Positions 17,734-29,801 of a DNA stretch of 43,837 bases are shown here, piece by piece (position 1 is the stretch's first letter; every line of letters begins with the position of its first letter). The notes beneath the pieces were generated by a model that did not search any database, was not told where the DNA came from, and was given only the letters and a program-made list of their open reading frames with translations. This DNA is from an uncultured Ignavibacterium sp. (GTDB lineage Bacteria > Bacteroidota > Ignavibacteria > Ignavibacteriales > Ignavibacteriaceae). Position numbers and translations under genes: made by a program. The stretch is taken from positions 1 to 43,837 of the forward strand of contig CAKZLD010000098.1 of assembly GCA_937125135.1 (NCBI GenBank), read 5' to 3'.

Positions 17734-18081
17734 CTAATTAGATTTATTTGCTACTACAACAGTTAAATGACACGAACGTTTTCTTATTCTATAAGCTCTT
17801 CCCATCGGAGCAGGTGAAATTCTTTTCAAGGTTGGACCTTGATTAACATAAATTTCTTTTACATAAAGATTTTGCGCCTCAACTCTTTCATTTTCATTTA
17901 GATTCATTGCATTGGCTAAAGCTGATTTCAAAGTTTTTGCAACATCTTTTGCTGCAACTTTCGGTGTAAAATGTAAAATTTCCAACGCTTTATCAACTGA
18001 CATTCCTCTAATTAAATCAGCAACCAACCTCATTTTTCGAGGAGATGAACCTATGTATCTATTAATTGCTTTGGCTTCCAT
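17734..18081 (-). CDS. rplV: 50S ribosomal protein L22
   Basis: 115 residues: [32 protein letters not shown] at the N terminus and the long tunnel hairpin near the C terminus ([24 protein letters not shown]). The hairpin loop narrows the exit tunnel and is where macrolide-resistance mutations occur in other species; nothing abnormal is seen here. Located between rpsS and rpsC. Confidence 0.97.
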   Translation of the reverse strand: MEAKAINRYIGSSPRKMRLVADLIRGMSVDKALEILHFTPKVAAKDVAKTLKSALANAMNLNENERVEAQNLYVKEIYVNQGPTLKRISPAPMGRAYRIRKRSCHLTVVVANKSN

Positions 18082-18095
18082 AAATTAAATTCCTA

Positions 18096-18383
18096 TTATT
18101 TTCCTTTAGCTGCTTTTTCAGCTTTTGTACCTGGATGACCTCTAAAAATTCTTGTAGGAGCAAATTCTCCGAGTTTATGACCGACCATATTTTCTGTAAC
18201 ATAAACGGGTATATGCTGTTTGCCGTTGTGAACTCCAATTGTATGACCAACAAATTCAGGAATTATAGTTGAAGATCTTGACCATGTTTTAATTATTTTT
18301 TTCTGGTTAGTTTCGTTCAACTTCTGAATTTTTTTTAAGAGTTTAAAATCCACAAATGGACCTTTTTTTACCGATCTTGGCAT
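18096..18383 (-). CDS. rpsS: 30S ribosomal protein S19
   Basis: 95 residues beginning [19 protein letters not shown] and containing [47 protein letters not shown]-type blocks, all standard. S19 forms a complex with S13 in the head of the small subunit. The ATG follows a short AGGA-like sequence. The spacing to rplB is 15 bases. Confidence 0.97.
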   Translation of the reverse strand: MPRSVKKGPFVDFKLLKKIQKLNETNQKKIIKTWSRSSTIIPEFVGHTIGVHNGKQHIPVYVTENMVGHKLGEFAPTRIFRGHPGTKAEKAAKGK

Positions 18384-18398
18384 ATTGATTTCCTAATC

Positions 18399-19223
18399 CT
18401 ACTTGCGTCTTTTAATAATTAATTTATTAGATTGTTTTTTACGTTTTCTTGTTTTAAGTCCTTTAGCTTTTTGACCCCAAGGCGAAACAGGATGTCCTCC
18501 ACCAGAAGTTTTTCCTTCGCCACCACCCATCGGGTGATCAACAGGGTTCATAGCAACTCCTCTTGTGTGGGGTCTTCTTCCCAACCATCTGCTTCGTCCG
18601 GCTTTACCTAAACTTATATTCTCATGAACTACGTTTCCAACAGTTCCATAAGTTGCAAGGCATTCTATTCTTACCATTCGTACTTCACCAGAAGGTAGCT
18701 TTAGTGTAGCATAATCGCCTTCTCTTGCCATAAGCTGTAATGAAGCTCCTGCACTTCTTCCAAGTTGTCCACCTTTGCCTGGTTTTAATTCAACATTATG
18801 AACAAAACTACCAAGTGGCATTTCTTTTAAAGGTAAAGTGTTACCAATTTTAATTTCGCTACCTGGTCCTGATGATAAAACATCTCCAACCTTTAATCCA
18901 TCCGGAGCAATAATGTATCGTTTTTCTCCATCAGCATAATGCAACAATGCTATCCTACTTGATCGATTTGGATCGTATTCAATGGAAACAACTTTAGCTG
19001 AAATTCCGAATTTATCTCTTTTAAAGTCTATGATTCTATATTTTCTTTTGTGTCCACCGCCCCTATGTCTTGCAGTAACTCGACCTAAATTATTCCTTCC
19101 ACCAGATTTCTTTAAAGAAATTACTAAAGATTTTTCAGGTTCAGTTTTGGTAATCTCTTCAAATGTAAAATTTGTTCTGAATCTTGTTCCTGGTGTTACT
19201 GGTTTTAATTTTTTAATACTCAT
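18399..19223 (-). CDS. rplB: 50S ribosomal protein L2
   Basis: 274 residues. The RNA-binding core has [17 protein letters not shown] and SGAGSEIK-like [14 protein letters not shown]. The C-terminal part has [28 protein letters not shown], which includes the conserved His of the peptidyl-transferase-associated loop. L2 is needed for subunit association and peptidyl transfer. The C-terminal tail is very basic ([18 protein letters not shown]). Confidence 0.98.
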   Translation of the reverse strand: MSIKKLKPVTPGTRFRTNFTFEEITKTEPEKSLVISLKKSGGRNNLGRVTARHRGGGHKRKYRIIDFKRDKFGISAKVVSIEYDPNRSSRIALLHYADGEKRYIIAPDGLKVGDVLSSGPGSEIKIGNTLPLKEMPLGSFVHNVELKPGKGGQLGRSAGASLQLMAREGDYATLKLPSGEVRMVRIECLATYGTVGNVVHENISLGKAGRSRWLGRRPHTRGVAMNPVDHPMGGGEGKTSGGGHPVSPWGQKAKGLKTRKRKKQSNKLIIKRRK

Positions 19224-19236
19224 TTTTTAATCCTGA

Positions 19237-19530
19237 CTAAGCTTGCTCAAACAATTCGATTGTTTCACCTTTTTTAAGGGTGATGATTGCTTTCTTATAT
19301 TTTGAAGTTTTGCCAGTAAAACGACCACTTTTTCTGAATTGAGTTTTAGTTTTACCAGAATAATTCATAGTTCTAACACTAACAACGTGAACATTAAATT
19401 TTTTCTCGATAGCTTTTTTAATTTCAATCTTATTAGCATCAGGGCTTACAATAAATCCATACTGACCTTTATCGGCAGTAAGATTAGTCATTTTTTCTGT
19501 TACGAGTGGTTTTATAAGAATATTATGCAT
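19237..19530 (-). CDS. rplW: 50S ribosomal protein L23
   Basis: 97 residues from the ATG at 19530 (MHNILIKPLVTEKMTNL). A TTG two codons upstream is possible, but the ATG is better spaced from GAGG. L23 sits at the tunnel exit and docks trigger factor and SRP. The conserved region NKIEIKKAIEKKFNVHVVSVRTMNYSGK is complete. The gene overlaps the end of rplD by 8 bases, so the two are translationally coupled. Confidence 0.96.
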   Translation of the reverse strand: MHNILIKPLVTEKMTNLTADKGQYGFIVSPDANKIEIKKAIEKKFNVHVVSVRTMNYSGKTKTQFRKSGRFTGKTSKYKKAIITLKKGETIELFEQA

Positions 19531-20176
19531 TTTCAACCACCTCTTTTTTATTGGTTAAATTTTTCTCAATTACTTCCACAGCACCTTTTTGGAGAACTAA
19601 TACTTGATTATTCAATATATCATACGTAGAAGCTTTTGATGCTTCGAGTATCTGAACTTTCGGGATATTTCTACCGGATTTATAAACCACATTATCATAA
19701 TTAGTAGTAAGAAGAAGTATTTTTTTACCAGACAATTTCAAATTATTCAAAACTTTGACAAACTCTTTTGTTTTCGGTTGTTCGAATGAAAAATCTTCCA
19801 CAACCATCAGTTGATTATCTTTAACTTTGTAGCTCAGAGCAGATTTACGAGCTAATTTTTTAACCTTTTGAGGAAGTTTCTGGCGATAATCTCTTGGTTT
19901 AGGTCCGAAAATAGTTCCACCACCGACCCATAAAGGAGATCTGATTGTTCCTGCTCTTGCACCACCTCTACCTTTTTGTCTCCAAGGTTTTTTACCTCCT
20001 CCGCTTACTTCTCCTCTCTCTTTTGCTTTATGAGTTCCTTGTCTTTGATTAGCCAAGTAAGCTTTTACATCGAGATAGATAGCGTGATCATTTGGCTCAA
20101 TAGCATAAATTTCGTCCAAAAGATTAACTTTTTCTTCAGCTAATGAGCCATCTAATTTATAAACATCTACAGTCAT
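19523..20176 (-). CDS. rplD: 50S ribosomal protein L4
   Basis: 217 residues. The extended tunnel loop (GEVSGGGKKPWRQKGRGGARAGT, shown here in part) is intact at about residues 55-80, followed by the globular Rossmann-like domain (VVEDFSFEQPKTKEFVKVL, ILLLTTNYDN). L4 lines the peptide exit tunnel with L22. In E. coli it also represses the S10 operon; no recognisable S10 leader hairpin was found here. It overlaps rplW by 8 bases. Confidence 0.97.
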   Translation of the reverse strand: MTVDVYKLDGSLAEEKVNLLDEIYAIEPNDHAIYLDVKAYLANQRQGTHKAKERGEVSGGGKKPWRQKGRGGARAGTIRSPLWVGGGTIFGPKPRDYRQKLPQKVKKLARKSALSYKVKDNQLMVVEDFSFEQPKTKEFVKVLNNLKLSGKKILLLTTNYDNVVYKSGRNIPKVQILEASKASTYDILNNQVLVLQKGAVEVIEKNLTNKKEVVENA

Positions 20177-20187
20177 TTTTTTACCGA

Positions 20188-20811
20188 TTAATTCTTTATC
20201 AATTTAACAATTGAATTATTTGCTCCGGGGATTGCCCCTTTAACAAATATTAGATTATTTTCTTTTTCAACTTTAACAATTTTAAGATTTCTTATAGTCG
20301 TATTTGCATATCCCATTCTTCCAGCCATTCTTTGACCTTTGAAAACTCTGGAAGGAAAAGAACTTCCACCAATAGAACCTGGAGCTCTTACTCTATCACT
20401 TTGACCATGAGTGGTCATTCCAATACCACCGAAGCCGTGCCTTTTAACAACACCCTGAAATCCTTTTCCTTTACTTTTTGCTTTTACTTTAATAACATCT
20501 CCTTCGTTAAAAATTGAACAATCTAACAGATCGCCAATTTTAAATTCAGATACATTAAAACCTTTAAATTCTATCAGCACCTTTTTGGGTTCCACACCAT
20601 TTTTATTAAAATATCCCTTCAGCGGTTTATTTAAATGTTTTTCTTTCACTTCGCCAAAACCAAGCTGTAACGCTTCATATCCATCCTTTTGAGCAGTTCT
20701 TATATTTGCAACAACGCAAGGACCAGCTTGGATAACAGTAACAGGAATAACATCTCCGTTAGTGTTAAAAATATTAGTCATCCCAATTTTTTTTCCGATT
20801 AAACCAGACAT
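20188..20811 (-). CDS. rplC: 50S ribosomal protein L3
   Basis: 207 residues: [20 protein letters not shown], then the long loop that reaches the peptidyl transferase centre ([20 protein letters not shown]...[23 protein letters not shown]). The Gln in KGQRMAG is the site methylated by PrmB in E. coli. L3 is an assembly initiator of the large subunit. ATG at 20811 follows CGGAG. Confidence 0.98.
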   Translation of the reverse strand: MSGLIGKKIGMTNIFNTNGDVIPVTVIQAGPCVVANIRTAQKDGYEALQLGFGEVKEKHLNKPLKGYFNKNGVEPKKVLIEFKGFNVSEFKIGDLLDCSIFNEGDVIKVKAKSKGKGFQGVVKRHGFGGIGMTTHGQSDRVRAPGSIGGSSFPSRVFKGQRMAGRMGYANTTIRNLKIVKVEKENNLIFVKGAIPGANNSIVKLIKN

Positions 20812-20826
20812 CTTTGCTCCGATTCA

Positions 20827-21135
20827 TTATAACTTAATTTCGATATCAACACCCGCCGGAATATCAAGTTTGCTTAACGCTTCGACGGTTTTATTATTTG
20901 AATTATGGATATCTATTATTCTTTTATGTGCCCTTGTTTCAAATTGTTCACGTGATTTTTTATCAACGTGTGGTGATCTTAAAACAGTAAAAACTGTTTT
21001 CTTAGTTGGTAAAGGAATTGGACCCGATACAACCGCACCAGTGCTTCTTACAGTCTTAATAATCTTTTCCGTAGATTTATCAATTAAAATATGATCGTAA
21101 GATTTTAATTTGATTCTAATTTTCTGTCCGGACAC
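20827..21135 (-). CDS. rpsJ: 30S ribosomal protein S10 (NusE), GTG start
   Basis: 102 residues: [21 protein letters not shown] at the N terminus, [29 protein letters not shown] in the middle (the family hallmark) and [13 protein letters not shown] at the end. S10 lies in the head of the small subunit and, as NusE, binds NusG and NusB in antitermination. The start is GTG (21135-21133) with AAGGAG about 7 bases upstream. It follows the tuf hairpin by 16-30 bases, and I saw no separate promoter. Confidence 0.96.
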   Translation of the reverse strand: MSGQKIRIKLKSYDHILIDKSTEKIIKTVRSTGAVVSGPIPLPTKKTVFTVLRSPHVDKKSREQFETRAHKRIIDIHNSNNKTVEALSKLDIPAGVDIEIKL

Positions 21136-21150
21136 TTATAATCTCCTTTT

Positions 21151-21182
21151 AATAGATAATAAAAGGGAGAAGCATCTCCCTT
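21151..21182 (-). terminator. Hairpin terminator or attenuator between tuf and rpsJ
   Basis: On the minus strand AAGGGAGA (21182-21175) pairs with TCTCCCTT (21170-21163) around a TGCT loop. A U-rich but interrupted tail (TTATTATC) follows. The stem is perfect over 8 bp. Because no promoter is evident between it and rpsJ, partial termination that separates tuf level from S10-operon level is more likely than a full stop. Confidence 0.7.
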
Positions 21183-21204
21183 AATAATCATTATTTTGAA
21201 AAAT

Positions 21205-22410
21205 TTATTCAATAATCTTTGTTACAACACCAGCACCGACAGTTCTTCCACCTTCTCTAATAGCAAATCTTAATCCTTCTTCCATAGCAATTTCAGAAAT
21301 TAAATCAACTTTAAGATTTACTTTATCACCCGGCATAACCATTTCTGTTCCTTCAGGAAGATTTGCAACGCCAGTAACATCTGTTGTTCTGAAATAAAAT
21401 TGTGGTCTATATCCGTTAAAGAATGGGGTGTGTCTTCCACCTTCTTCTTTTGAAAGGATATAAACTTCACCTTCGAATTTTTTATGAGGAGTTATAGAAC
21501 CAGGTTTTGCAAGTACCATTCCTCTCTCAATTTCTTTTTTATCAATACCTCTTAATAATAATCCTGCATTATCACCAGCAATTGCTTCATCTAATTCTTT
21601 TCTAAACATTTCAATGCCAGTAACAACGGTTTTTTTATGAACACCGAGACCGATTAATTCAACTTCTTCACCAACCTTTACTTTTCCTCTTTCAACTCTT
21701 CCAGTTGCAACAGTTCCTCTACCTGTAATTGAGAAAACATCTTCCACCGGCATCAAAAATGGCTTATCGACGCTTCTCTCAGGAACAGGAATGTAGCTGT
21801 CAACAGCATCCATTAATTCCCAAATACAATTATATCTTGGATCAGAAACATCTGCATTTGCAGTCCCAGCTTCCAATGCTTGTAAAGCAGACCCACGAAT
21901 AATTGGAATTTCATCGCCAGGGAATTCATATTTACTTAACAATTCTCTTAATTCCATTTCTACAAGGTCAATAAGTTCCTGATCATCAACCATATCAACT
22001 TTATTTAGGAACACTACAATTCTAGGTACACCAACTTGTCGAGCCAAAAGAATATGCTCTCTTGTCTGTGGCATTGGACCGTCGGTTGCGGCAACAACCA
22101 AAATAGCACCGTCCATTTGTGCAGCACCTGTAATCATGTTTTTAACGTAGTCTGCGTGACCAGGACAGTCAATGTGAGCATAATGTCTGTTAACAGTTGA
22201 ATACTCAACGTGAGCAGTTGCAATTGTAATACCTCTTTCTCTTTCTTCCGGAGCATTATCAATACTATCAAAGGTTCTTATCTGTGATAAGCCTTTTTTT
22301 GCAAGAGCCATAGTAATCGCAGCAGTTAATGTAGTTTTTCCATGATCCACGTGACCGATTGTACCAACATTAACGTGAGGCTTACTCCTATCAAATTTTT
22401 CTTTAGCCAT
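21205..22410 (-). CDS. tuf: Elongation factor Tu
   Basis: 401 residues. GTPase motifs are G1 GHVDHGKT (19-26), switch I with [13 protein letters not shown]3 DCPGHADY, G4 NKVDMVDD and G5 GSALQALE. Domains 2 and 3 follow, ending [23 protein letters not shown]-Tu delivers aminoacyl-tRNA to the A site. It has a strong AAGGAG Shine-Dalgarno sequence and lies 43 bases after fusA. The rpsL-rpsG-fusA-tuf order is the usual str operon. Confidence 0.99.
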   Translation of the reverse strand: MAKEKFDRSKPHVNVGTIGHVDHGKTTLTAAITMALAKKGLSQIRTFDSIDNAPEERERGITIATAHVEYSTVNRHYAHIDCPGHADYVKNMITGAAQMDGAILVVAATDGPMPQTREHILLARQVGVPRIVVFLNKVDMVDDQELIDLVEMELRELLSKYEFPGDEIPIIRGSALQALEAGTANADVSDPRYNCIWELMDAVDSYIPVPERSVDKPFLMPVEDVFSITGRGTVATGRVERGKVKVGEEVELIGLGVHKKTVVTGIEMFRKELDEAIAGDNAGLLLRGIDKKEIERGMVLAKPGSITPHKKFEGEVYILSKEEGGRHTPFFNGYRPQFYFRTTDVTGVANLPEGTEMVMPGDKVNLKVDLISEIAMEEGLRFAIREGGRTVGAGVVTKIIE

Positions 22411-22453
22411 TTTAATCTCCTTATATATTTTTTGTTTAATTCAATATTGTAAA

Positions 22454-24547
22454 CTAAGCTGTTGATTTTTTAGTTAAGTTTTTTTCTGATATTTCATCTG
22501 AAATAGATTTTGGCACTGAAGAATAATGATCAAACTGCATTGAATATATAGCACGCCCCTGTGTCATTGACCTCAGGGTTGTAGCATAACCAAACATTTC
22601 AGATAAAGGCACGTAAGACTTAATAACCTGAGCATCTTTTCTGGCAGAAAATCCTTCTATTTTACCTCTGCGGGAATTTAAGTCTCCCATAACATCACCC
22701 AAATATTCTTCCGGCGTAATTACTTCAACAGCCATTATTGGTTCGAGCAACACTGGATTTGCTTTTCTTGCTGCGTTCTGAAAAGCCATCGAACCTGCAA
22801 CCCTGAATGATATTTCATCAGAGTCAACATCGTGATACGAACCATCGTATAATTTTGCTTTTACGTCAACCATCGGATAGCCAGCTATTACACCATTTTT
22901 CATCGCATCCTGTATTCCTTGAGAAACTGCTGGAATATATTCTTTAGGTACAATTCCTCCTACAATAGCATTGATAAATTCAAATCCTTTCCCTGGCTCA
23001 TTGGGAGAAATTTCAATCCATACGTGACCATATTTACCACGACCTCCTGATTGTTTAACAAATTTACCTTCAGCCTGAGCGGTTGAAGTGATTGTTTCTC
23101 TATAAGCTACCTGAGGTTTACCTACATTTGCTTCAACTTTGAATTCTCTCTTCATTCTATCAACGATAATTTCAAGATGTAACTCACCCATTCCACTAAT
23201 TAAAGTTTGACCTGTTTCTTCATCAACCTTTACTTTAAAGGTTGGATCTTCATCAGAAAGTTTTGATAATGCTTCTGATAATTTATCCTGATCAGCTTTC
23301 GTTTTAGGCTCAATTGCAATTTGAATAACCGGCTCTGGAAAAGACATTTTTTCTAAAATAATTGGATCATTTTCCGTGCATAATGTGTCACCTGTCTTCG
23401 TGAACTTTAATCCTACTGCAGCAGCAATATCACCGGCTTTAACTTCAGAAATTTCTTCTCTATGGTTAGCGTGCATTTGTAATAGACGACTAATTCTTTC
23501 CTTTTTGCCACTTACGGAATTATAAACGTATGAACCATTTGTAAGTTTACCAGAATAAACTCTAAAAAATGTTAATTTACCAACATAAGGATCATTCATA
23601 ATCTTAAAAGCTAAAGCAGTAAACTTTTCATCGCTACTGATTTTTCTTTTAACTACATCATTTAATCCCGGATGATGAGCCTCAATTTCAGCTAAGTCAG
23701 CTGGTGATGGCAAGAAATCAACTACAGCATCTAAAAGTTTTTGAACACCTTTATTTTTAAAAGATGAGCCACATAGAACAGGTACAATTTTTAATTCAAT
23801 TGTTGCTTTTCTCAAAACTGCAGTAATTTCTTCAGGTGTAATTTCTTTACCATCAAGATATTTTTCTAAAAGAGTATCATCAACATCTGAAACAGCTTCA
23901 AGCATTTGGGTTCTATATTTATTGGAAATTTCTAAAAGATCTTTTGGAATTTGGATCTCATCATAAGTAGTACCCAAACTATCTTCATGATACATTCTTG
24001 CATTGAACTTGATTAAATCAATTACTCCAACAAAAATATCTCCTTCACCAATTGGAAGATTTATAGGAATTGCATTAGCACCTAATCTATCTCTCATCAT
24101 TTGAATTGCATTATAAAAATCAGCACCTATTCTATCCATTTTATTCACAAAAGCGATTCTTGGCACACCATATTTATCTGCTTGTCTCCACACTGTTTCT
24201 GATTGAGGTTCAACACCTCCAACTGCACAAAACAAAGCCACTGCACCATCCAAAACTCTAAGTGATCTTTCAACTTCGACTGTAAAATCAACGTGACCTG
24301 GAGTATCTATAATGTTTATTTGATAACCATTCCAATAACAAGTAGTTGCAGCACTTGTAATTGTAATTCCTCTTTCTTTTTCCTGCTCCATCCAATCCAT
24401 AGTTGCAGCACCATCGTGAACTTCACCAAGTCTATGTGTTTTACCAGTATAATAGAGAATACGCTCGGTTGTAGTTGTTTTACCAGCGTCTATATGAGCC
24501 ATAATTCCAATATTTCGTACTTTTTCTATGTTATGCTTACCTGACAT
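22454..24547 (-). CDS. fusA: Elongation factor G
   Basis: 697 residues, full family length. GTPase motifs are AHIDAGKT (17-24), [19 protein letters not shown] and NKMDRIGAD. Domain III to V blocks follow, including [19 protein letters not shown] and [26 protein letters not shown] drives translocation and, with RRF, ribosome recycling. No truncation or insertion was seen. Located between rpsG and tuf. Confidence 0.99.
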   Translation of the reverse strand: MSGKHNIEKVRNIGIMAHIDAGKTTTTERILYYTGKTHRLGEVHDGAATMDWMEQEKERGITITSAATTCYWNGYQINIIDTPGHVDFTVEVERSLRVLDGAVALFCAVGGVEPQSETVWRQADKYGVPRIAFVNKMDRIGADFYNAIQMMRDRLGANAIPINLPIGEGDIFVGVIDLIKFNARMYHEDSLGTTYDEIQIPKDLLEISNKYRTQMLEAVSDVDDTLLEKYLDGKEITPEEITAVLRKATIELKIVPVLCGSSFKNKGVQKLLDAVVDFLPSPADLAEIEAHHPGLNDVVKRKISSDEKFTALAFKIMNDPYVGKLTFFRVYSGKLTNGSYVYNSVSGKKERISRLLQMHANHREEISEVKAGDIAAAVGLKFTKTGDTLCTENDPIILEKMSFPEPVIQIAIEPKTKADQDKLSEALSKLSDEDPTFKVKVDEETGQTLISGMGELHLEIIVDRMKREFKVEANVGKPQVAYRETITSTAQAEGKFVKQSGGRGKYGHVWIEISPNEPGKGFEFINAIVGGIVPKEYIPAVSQGIQDAMKNGVIAGYPMVDVKAKLYDGSYHDVDSDEISFRVAGSMAFQNAARKANPVLLEPIMAVEVITPEEYLGDVMGDLNSRRGKIEGFSARKDAQVIKSYVPLSEMFGYATTLRSMTQGRAIYSMQFDHYSSVPKSISDEISEKNLTKKSTA

Positions 24548-24556
24548 TCTTAATCC

Positions 24557-25024
24557 TTACCATTTAAAGTGAGCGAAGGCTTTGTTAGCCTCAGCCATCT
24601 TATGAGTATCCTCTTTCTTTTTTACCGAGTTTCCTTCATTATTAGAAGCTGATATTAATTCTCCGGCTAATTTTGCAGCCATTGATTTTTCACCTCTCGA
24701 ACGAGCGTAAGTTTTTATCCATCTCATTGCTAATGCAGTTCTTCTCTCTGGACGAACTTCAGTTGGCACCTGATACGTAGCACCGCCAACTCTTCTACTT
24801 CTTACTTCGATTAGAGGAGCAACATTCGCAATTGCTTTTTTAAATGTTTCTAAACCAGATTTTTTAGTTTTTTCTTCAATTATATTAAATGCAGTATAGA
24901 CTATTTTTCTTGCGACAGATTTTTTACCCTCAAGCATTATGCTATTTATAAATTTAGCAACTAATAAATCATTGTATTGAGGATCTGGTTTAATATACCG
25001 TTTTTCAGCTCTTCTTTTTCTCAT
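24557..25024 (-). CDS. rpsG: 30S ribosomal protein S7
   Basis: 155 residues: [32 protein letters not shown]-type N terminus, [24 protein letters not shown] in the middle, and [15 protein letters not shown] at the end. S7 nucleates assembly of the 30S head and lines the E site. In E. coli it represses the str operon. The gene starts 2 bases after the rpsL stop, which implies coupling. Confidence 0.98.
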   Translation of the reverse strand: MRKRRAEKRYIKPDPQYNDLLVAKFINSIMLEGKKSVARKIVYTAFNIIEEKTKKSGLETFKKAIANVAPLIEVRSRRVGGATYQVPTEVRPERRTALAMRWIKTYARSRGEKSMAAKLAGELISASNNEGNSVKKKEDTHKMAEANKAFAHFKW

Positions 25025-25026
25025 AA

Positions 25027-25404
25027 TTATTTAGCTTTTGGTTTTTTAGCTCCGTATTTAGAACGACCTTTTTTTCTATCTTCAACTCCGCTGGTATCAA
25101 GAGTACCTCTTATTATATGATATCTCACACCTGGTAAATCTTTTACTCTACCTCCTCTGATCAAAACAAGAGAGTGTTCCTGCAGGTTATGACCCTCTCC
25201 GGGAATATATGCAGTTACTTCGATGTTATTGGTCAATCTTACTCTTGCAACTTTCCTTAATGCAGAGTTAGGCTTTTTGGGAGTTGTTGTATAAACCCTT
25301 GTGCAAACACCTCGTTTTTGTGGGCAAGAACCCAATGCAGGTGCTTTGCTTTTTCCTAAAATTCTAACTCTTCCTTTTCTTACCAACTGATTTATCGTCG
25401 GCAC
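25027..25404 (-). CDS. rpsL: 30S ribosomal protein S12, GTG start
   Basis: 125 residues. S12 is the decoding-site protein. The segments [17 protein letters not shown] and [17 protein letters not shown] are unchanged from streptomycin-sensitive relatives, and the Asp in KDLPGVRYH is the methylthiolation site in E. coli. The start codon is GTG at 25404-25402 ([12 protein letters not shown]), with AGAGGT about 5 bases upstream. It is the first gene after the promoter at 25440-25470. Confidence 0.97.
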   Translation of the reverse strand: MPTINQLVRKGRVRILGKSKAPALGSCPQKRGVCTRVYTTTPKKPNSALRKVARVRLTNNIEVTAYIPGEGHNLQEHSLVLIRGGRVKDLPGVRYHIIRGTLDTSGVEDRKKGRSKYGAKKPKAK

Positions 25405-25439
25405 ACTTACCTCTTTATATTTTATAAAAATTCAGACTT

Positions 25440-25470
25440 CAAATATATCTTTTATTAACAAATATGTCAA
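25440..25470 (-). promoter_or_regulatory. Promoter of the rpsL-rpsG-fusA-tuf operon
   Basis: On the minus strand TTGACA (25470-25465), 17 bases, then TATATT (25447-25442) extended to TATATTTG (25447-25440). It fits the general sigma-70 pattern and also the Bacteroidota pattern TTG-N20-TAnnTTTG exactly. It lies in the 103-base gap between rpoC and rpsL, and the leader would be about 30 bases. Confidence 0.85.
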
Positions 25471-25507
25471 GAAAACTTAACATATAATTAATCATTATTG
25501 ACTAAAT

Positions 25508-28500
25508 CTATTTTTTTACTTCGTCAACTTCTTTGCTTTCTTTGAGCTCTTGCTGCTCTTTTTCAACTAGGAGCAAGTTACGATATTTTTTCAAACCTGT
25601 ACCAGCTGGGATTAAACGCCCCATAACAATATTTTCCTTTAATCCATTGAGATAATCAGTCTTAGCTTCAACGGCTGCATTTGCAAGAACTTTAGTGGTT
25701 TCCTGGAATGATGCTGCAGATAACCAACTCTCAGTTGATAGTGCTGCAGAAGTGATTCCAAGTAAAATATTTTCAAAAGTAGCTGGTTCAGTTTCACGGG
25801 TTACGATTTCCTTTTTTCCTTTTTTCTTCAAATCGCTGTTAATCTCTCTGATTTTTGATTTCGAAATCAATTGTCCGTTTTTGAATTTCGAATCGCCTTT
25901 ATCAACGATATAAAGCAAGTTACTAATTCGCTCATTTTCTTCAATGAACTTAACTTTATCAACCAGATCTTCCTCTAAAAGTTTTGTATCACCAGAATTT
26001 ACTACCTTAACTTTTTGAAGCATTTGTCTAACGATTACTTCAATGTGTTTATCGTTGATTTTAACCCCTTGTAAACGATAGACTTCCTGAATTTCATTTA
26101 CTAAGTATTCCTGAACGGCGTTTGTACCTTTGATTGCAAGAATATCGTGAGGATTTACAGGTCCGTCAGTAATTTTTTCTCCAGCTGGAATTTCATCGCC
26201 GTCCTGAACCAAAATATGTTTTTGTAACGGTACATTGTAACGCTTTTCATCAGAACCGTCTGCAGCTACGATAATAATTTCTCTTGTACCTTTTTTTCTT
26301 GCTCCAAACTTTACAATACCTTCAATCTCCGAAACTATTGCAGGATCGTGTGGACTTCTTGCTTCAAATAACTCAGTAACTCTTGGCAAGCCTCCTGTGA
26401 TGTCTCTGCTTTTTGCCGTCTGTTTGGAGATTTTTGCCAGAACTGTTCCAGCTGAAATAGTTTCACCTTCATCAACACTAATGAAAGATTTTACTGGTAG
26501 ATTGAATGATTTAATCTCACCAGATGGACTTTCAATCAAAATGCTTGGAGTAAGTGTCTTATCTTTCGATTCAATAACCACTTTTTGAACGTGAAGGGTT
26601 TGTTCATCGGTAACTTGTTGAAGAGTTACACCCTCAATTAAGTCAACATATTTTACTATTCCACTAATATCAGAAACAACCAAAGAGTTATAAGGATCGT
26701 GATTGAAAAGGGCTTGTTTCTTTTTAACAAAGTCTCCTTCTTTAATTAATAATTCAGCGCCATAAGGGACATCGTATTTCTTAATTTGCCTGTTATTCTC
26801 GTCTAAAATTTCGATAACTCCTCTTCTTCCGATTACAACTTTCGTTACAATGTCATTGCCGCCAAAAGGATTTTTAACTTTTTTTTCAACGAACTGAATT
26901 TTATCAAATCTGATATATCCTTCAACATTTGTTTCTAATTGTGATTGAGAAGCAATACGAGAAGATGTTCCACCCATATGGAAAGTTCTAAGAGTTAACT
27001 GAGTTCCGGGTTCACCTATTGATTGAGCAGCAATAATTCCAACAGCTTCACCTACTTCAACCAATTTTCCGGTAGTCAGATTTCGCCCATAACATTTTGC
27101 ACATACTCCTCTTTTCGATTCACAAGTTAATACAGTTCTAATGTAAACCGTATCAATGCCGGAATCCTCAATTAACTCGGCAACTTCATCAGTAATCATT
27201 TCTCCAGCTGAAATTATCAGTTCTTCTGTTCTCGGATCATAAACATCTTCCTGAGCCACTCTACCTGAAATTCTCTCAGACAATGGTTCTCTTTCTTCTT
27301 CAACATCTTTCAAAGCTCTTACTTCAATACCCAAAATAGTTCCACAATCAATTTCAGAAATAATGACATCCTGAGCAACATCAACTAATCTTCTTGTAAG
27401 ATACCCTGCATCTGCGGTTTTTAATGCTGTATCTGCTAAACCTTTTCTTGCACCGTGAGTTGAAATGAAATATTCCAAAACGGAAAGACCTTCTTTGAAA
27501 TTAGCGACGATTGGATTTTCGATAATCTCTCCAGCTTGACCTGTGAGAGATTTTTGTGGTTTCATCATTAATCCTCTCATACCGGCTAACTGTCTTACCT
27601 GCTCTTGTGAACCTCTTGCTCCAGAGTCAACCATCATGTGCAAAGAGTTAAAGCCTTGATTATGTTGTTTAATTTTATCTATTAGAGCTTTTGAAACGTT
27701 ATTAGTTGTATGTGTCCAAACATCAATTATTTTGTTATATCTTTCAGCATCAGTAATAACACCCATTTCGTGTTCATTTAATATTGCTTCTACTCTTTTA
27801 TTTGCTTGATCAATCAATTTTTCTTTTTCTTCCGGAACAACCATATCCGTAAAACTAATTGATATACCACCAAGAGAAGCGTACTTAAATCCTATGTCTT
27901 TCAAATCATCAAGAAATTTAGCAGTAACTTTGTTGCCAAGTTTCATAAACATCTTGCCAATTAAGACGCTGAAGTTCTTCTTGACAAGAAGTTGATTAAT
28001 ATAGCCCATCTCTTTTGGGACAATCTGATTAAATATTACTCTTCCAACAGTAGTCTCTATCATCTGTCCATCAATTCTTACTTTAATTTTTGCGTGTAAT
28101 CCAACTAAGCCTGTGTCATATGCAATTATCACTTCTTCGGTTGACGGGAATTGCATTCCTTCACCTTTATCACCTTCTTTCATTTTTGTAAGATAGTAGC
28201 AACCCAAAACTATATCCTGAGTAGGAAGTACAATCGGACTTCCATTTTGAGGCGAAAGAATATTATGACTACTGAGCATCAATAAAATTGCTTCTAGCTG
28301 AGCTTCGTAGGATAACGGAACGTGAACAGCCATTTGGTCTCCATCGAAGTCTGCATTGAATGCAGTGCAAACCATTGGGTGCAATTGAATGGCTTTCTCA
28401 TCAATCAATATTGGTTGGAATGCCTGAATTCCTAACCTGTGCAATGTTGGAGCTCTATTCAATAGAACCGGATGTCCTTCGATAATTTTTGCAAGGATTT

Positions 28501-29761
28501 CCCAAATAATCGGATCTTTTCTATCTACTACTTTTCTAGCACTTTTAACTGTTTTATTATGACCTCTTTCAATAAGTTTTCTGATAATAAAAGGTTTGAA
28601 TAATTCTACTGCCATATCTTTTGGCAATCCACATTGATGAAGTTTCAATTCCGGACCAACGACGATAACAGAACGACCTGAATAATCTACTCTTTTACCT
28701 AACAAATTTTGTCTGAAACGACCCTGTTTTCCTTTTAACATATCACTTAATGATTTAAGAGGACGATTGTTATCGCTTCTTACTGCGCTTCCTCTTCTGG
28801 AATTATCGAATAATGCATCAACTGCTTCCTGAAGCATTCTTTTTTCATTTCTTAAGATCACTTCAGGAGCTTTTATGTCCATTAAACGTTTTAATCTATT
28901 ATTTCTAATGATAACTCTCCTGTATAAATCATTGAGATCACTAGTAGCAAATCTCCCACCTTCCAAAGGAACAAGTGGTCTTAGTTCAGGAGGTATGACC
29001 GGTATATAGCTCAACACCATCCATTCAGGCTTGTTCAGAATTTTATTTTCTTCTTCCTTAAAAGATTCAATTACTCTTAAACGTTTCAGTAAATCTGCTT
29101 TTTTCTGTTGAGATGTTTCAGTAGCTAATTGTTCACGCAATGATGATGCTAATTGCTCTATGTTAGTCTTCTTCAAAATCTCTTTAATTGCATCTCCACC
29201 AATTCGTGCAACAAATTTTCTTGGGTCTTCGTCATCAAGCTTTTCATTTCCATCCGGGAGTGAATTTAATACTTCATAATATTGCTCTTCAGAAATGAGA
29301 TCGAGTCTTTTAAGACCAGTCGGACCTGGATTGAGAACAAGATAAGATTCGTAATAAACAACTTTCTCTAATTCTTTTAAACTGATTCCAATTATATTAC
29401 CAATTTTAGAAGGTTGTGTCTTGAAAAACCAAATGTGTACGATTGGAACTGCAAGTGCTATATGCCCCATTCTTTCTCTTCTAACACTTTTTTGTGTTAC
29501 TTCAACACCGCAACGATCGCAAATAATTCCTTTGTATCTAATTCTTTTATACTTTCCGCAATAACATTCCCAATCTCGTGTAGGACCGAAAATCTTTTCA
29601 CAAAACAAACCGTCTTTTTCTGGTCTGAATGTTCTATAATTTATAGTTTCTGGTTTTGTTACCTCTCCGTGTGATCTGTTCAAAATATCATCAGGACTTG
29701 CCAAACTGAGAGTAATATAGTTTATATCTTTTATTAAATTTTCTTGAACTTTGAATGCCAT
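25508..29761 (-). CDS. rpoC: RNA polymerase beta-prime subunit
   Basis: 1417 residues. The catalytic [12 protein letters not shown] lies at about 469-480, with Asp471, Asp473 and Asp475 as the magnesium ligands. The N-terminal zinc ribbon ([19 protein letters not shown]) and the second zinc site starting at Cys880 ([15 protein letters not shown]) are intact. The trigger-loop region ([19 protein letters not shown]) is conserved. It starts at ATG 29761 after GGAG, 40 bases from rpoB. The C terminus is acidic and Lys-rich. Confidence 0.99.
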   Translation of the reverse strand: MAFKVQENLIKDINYITLSLASPDDILNRSHGEVTKPETINYRTFRPEKDGLFCEKIFGPTRDWECYCGKYKRIRYKGIICDRCGVEVTQKSVRRERMGHIALAVPIVHIWFFKTQPSKIGNIIGISLKELEKVVYYESYLVLNPGPTGLKRLDLISEEQYYEVLNSLPDGNEKLDDEDPRKFVARIGGDAIKEILKKTNIEQLASSLREQLATETSQQKKADLLKRLRVIESFKEEENKILNKPEWMVLSYIPVIPPELRPLVPLEGGRFATSDLNDLYRRVIIRNNRLKRLMDIKAPEVILRNEKRMLQEAVDALFDNSRRGSAVRSDNNRPLKSLSDMLKGKQGRFRQNLLGKRVDYSGRSVIVVGPELKLHQCGLPKDMAVELFKPFIIRKLIERGHNKTVKSARKVVDRKDPIIWEILAKIIEGHPVLLNRAPTLHRLGIQAFQPILIDEKAIQLHPMVCTAFNADFDGDQMAVHVPLSYEAQLEAILLMLSSHNILSPQNGSPIVLPTQDIVLGCYYLTKMKEGDKGEGMQFPSTEEVIIAYDTGLVGLHAKIKVRIDGQMIETTVGRVIFNQIVPKEMGYINQLLVKKNFSVLIGKMFMKLGNKVTAKFLDDLKDIGFKYASLGGISISFTDMVVPEEKEKLIDQANKRVEAILNEHEMGVITDAERYNKIIDVWTHTTNNVSKALIDKIKQHNQGFNSLHMMVDSGARGSQEQVRQLAGMRGLMMKPQKSLTGQAGEIIENPIVANFKEGLSVLEYFISTHGARKGLADTALKTADAGYLTRRLVDVAQDVIISEIDCGTILGIEVRALKDVEEEREPLSERISGRVAQEDVYDPRTEELIISAGEMITDEVAELIEDSGIDTVYIRTVLTCESKRGVCAKCYGRNLTTGKLVEVGEAVGIIAAQSIGEPGTQLTLRTFHMGGTSSRIASQSQLETNVEGYIRFDKIQFVEKKVKNPFGGNDIVTKVVIGRRGVIEILDENNRQIKKYDVPYGAELLIKEGDFVKKKQALFNHDPYNSLVVSDISGIVKYVDLIEGVTLQQVTDEQTLHVQKVVIESKDKTLTPSILIESPSGEIKSFNLPVKSFISVDEGETISAGTVLAKISKQTAKSRDITGGLPRVTELFEARSPHDPAIVSEIEGIVKFGARKKGTREIIIVAADGSDEKRYNVPLQKHILVQDGDEIPAGEKITDGPVNPHDILAIKGTNAVQEYLVNEIQEVYRLQGVKINDKHIEVIVRQMLQKVKVVNSGDTKLLEEDLVDKVKFIEENERISNLLYIVDKGDSKFKNGQLISKSKIREINSDLKKKGKKEIVTRETEPATFENILLGITSAALSTESWLSAASFQETTKVLANAAVEAKTDYLNGLKENIVMGRLIPAGTGLKKYRNLLLVEKEQQELKESKEVDEVKK

Positions 29762-29801
29762 TGTTAAATTTCTCCTAAATTCTTATACGTTTAAAACGCA
29801 T

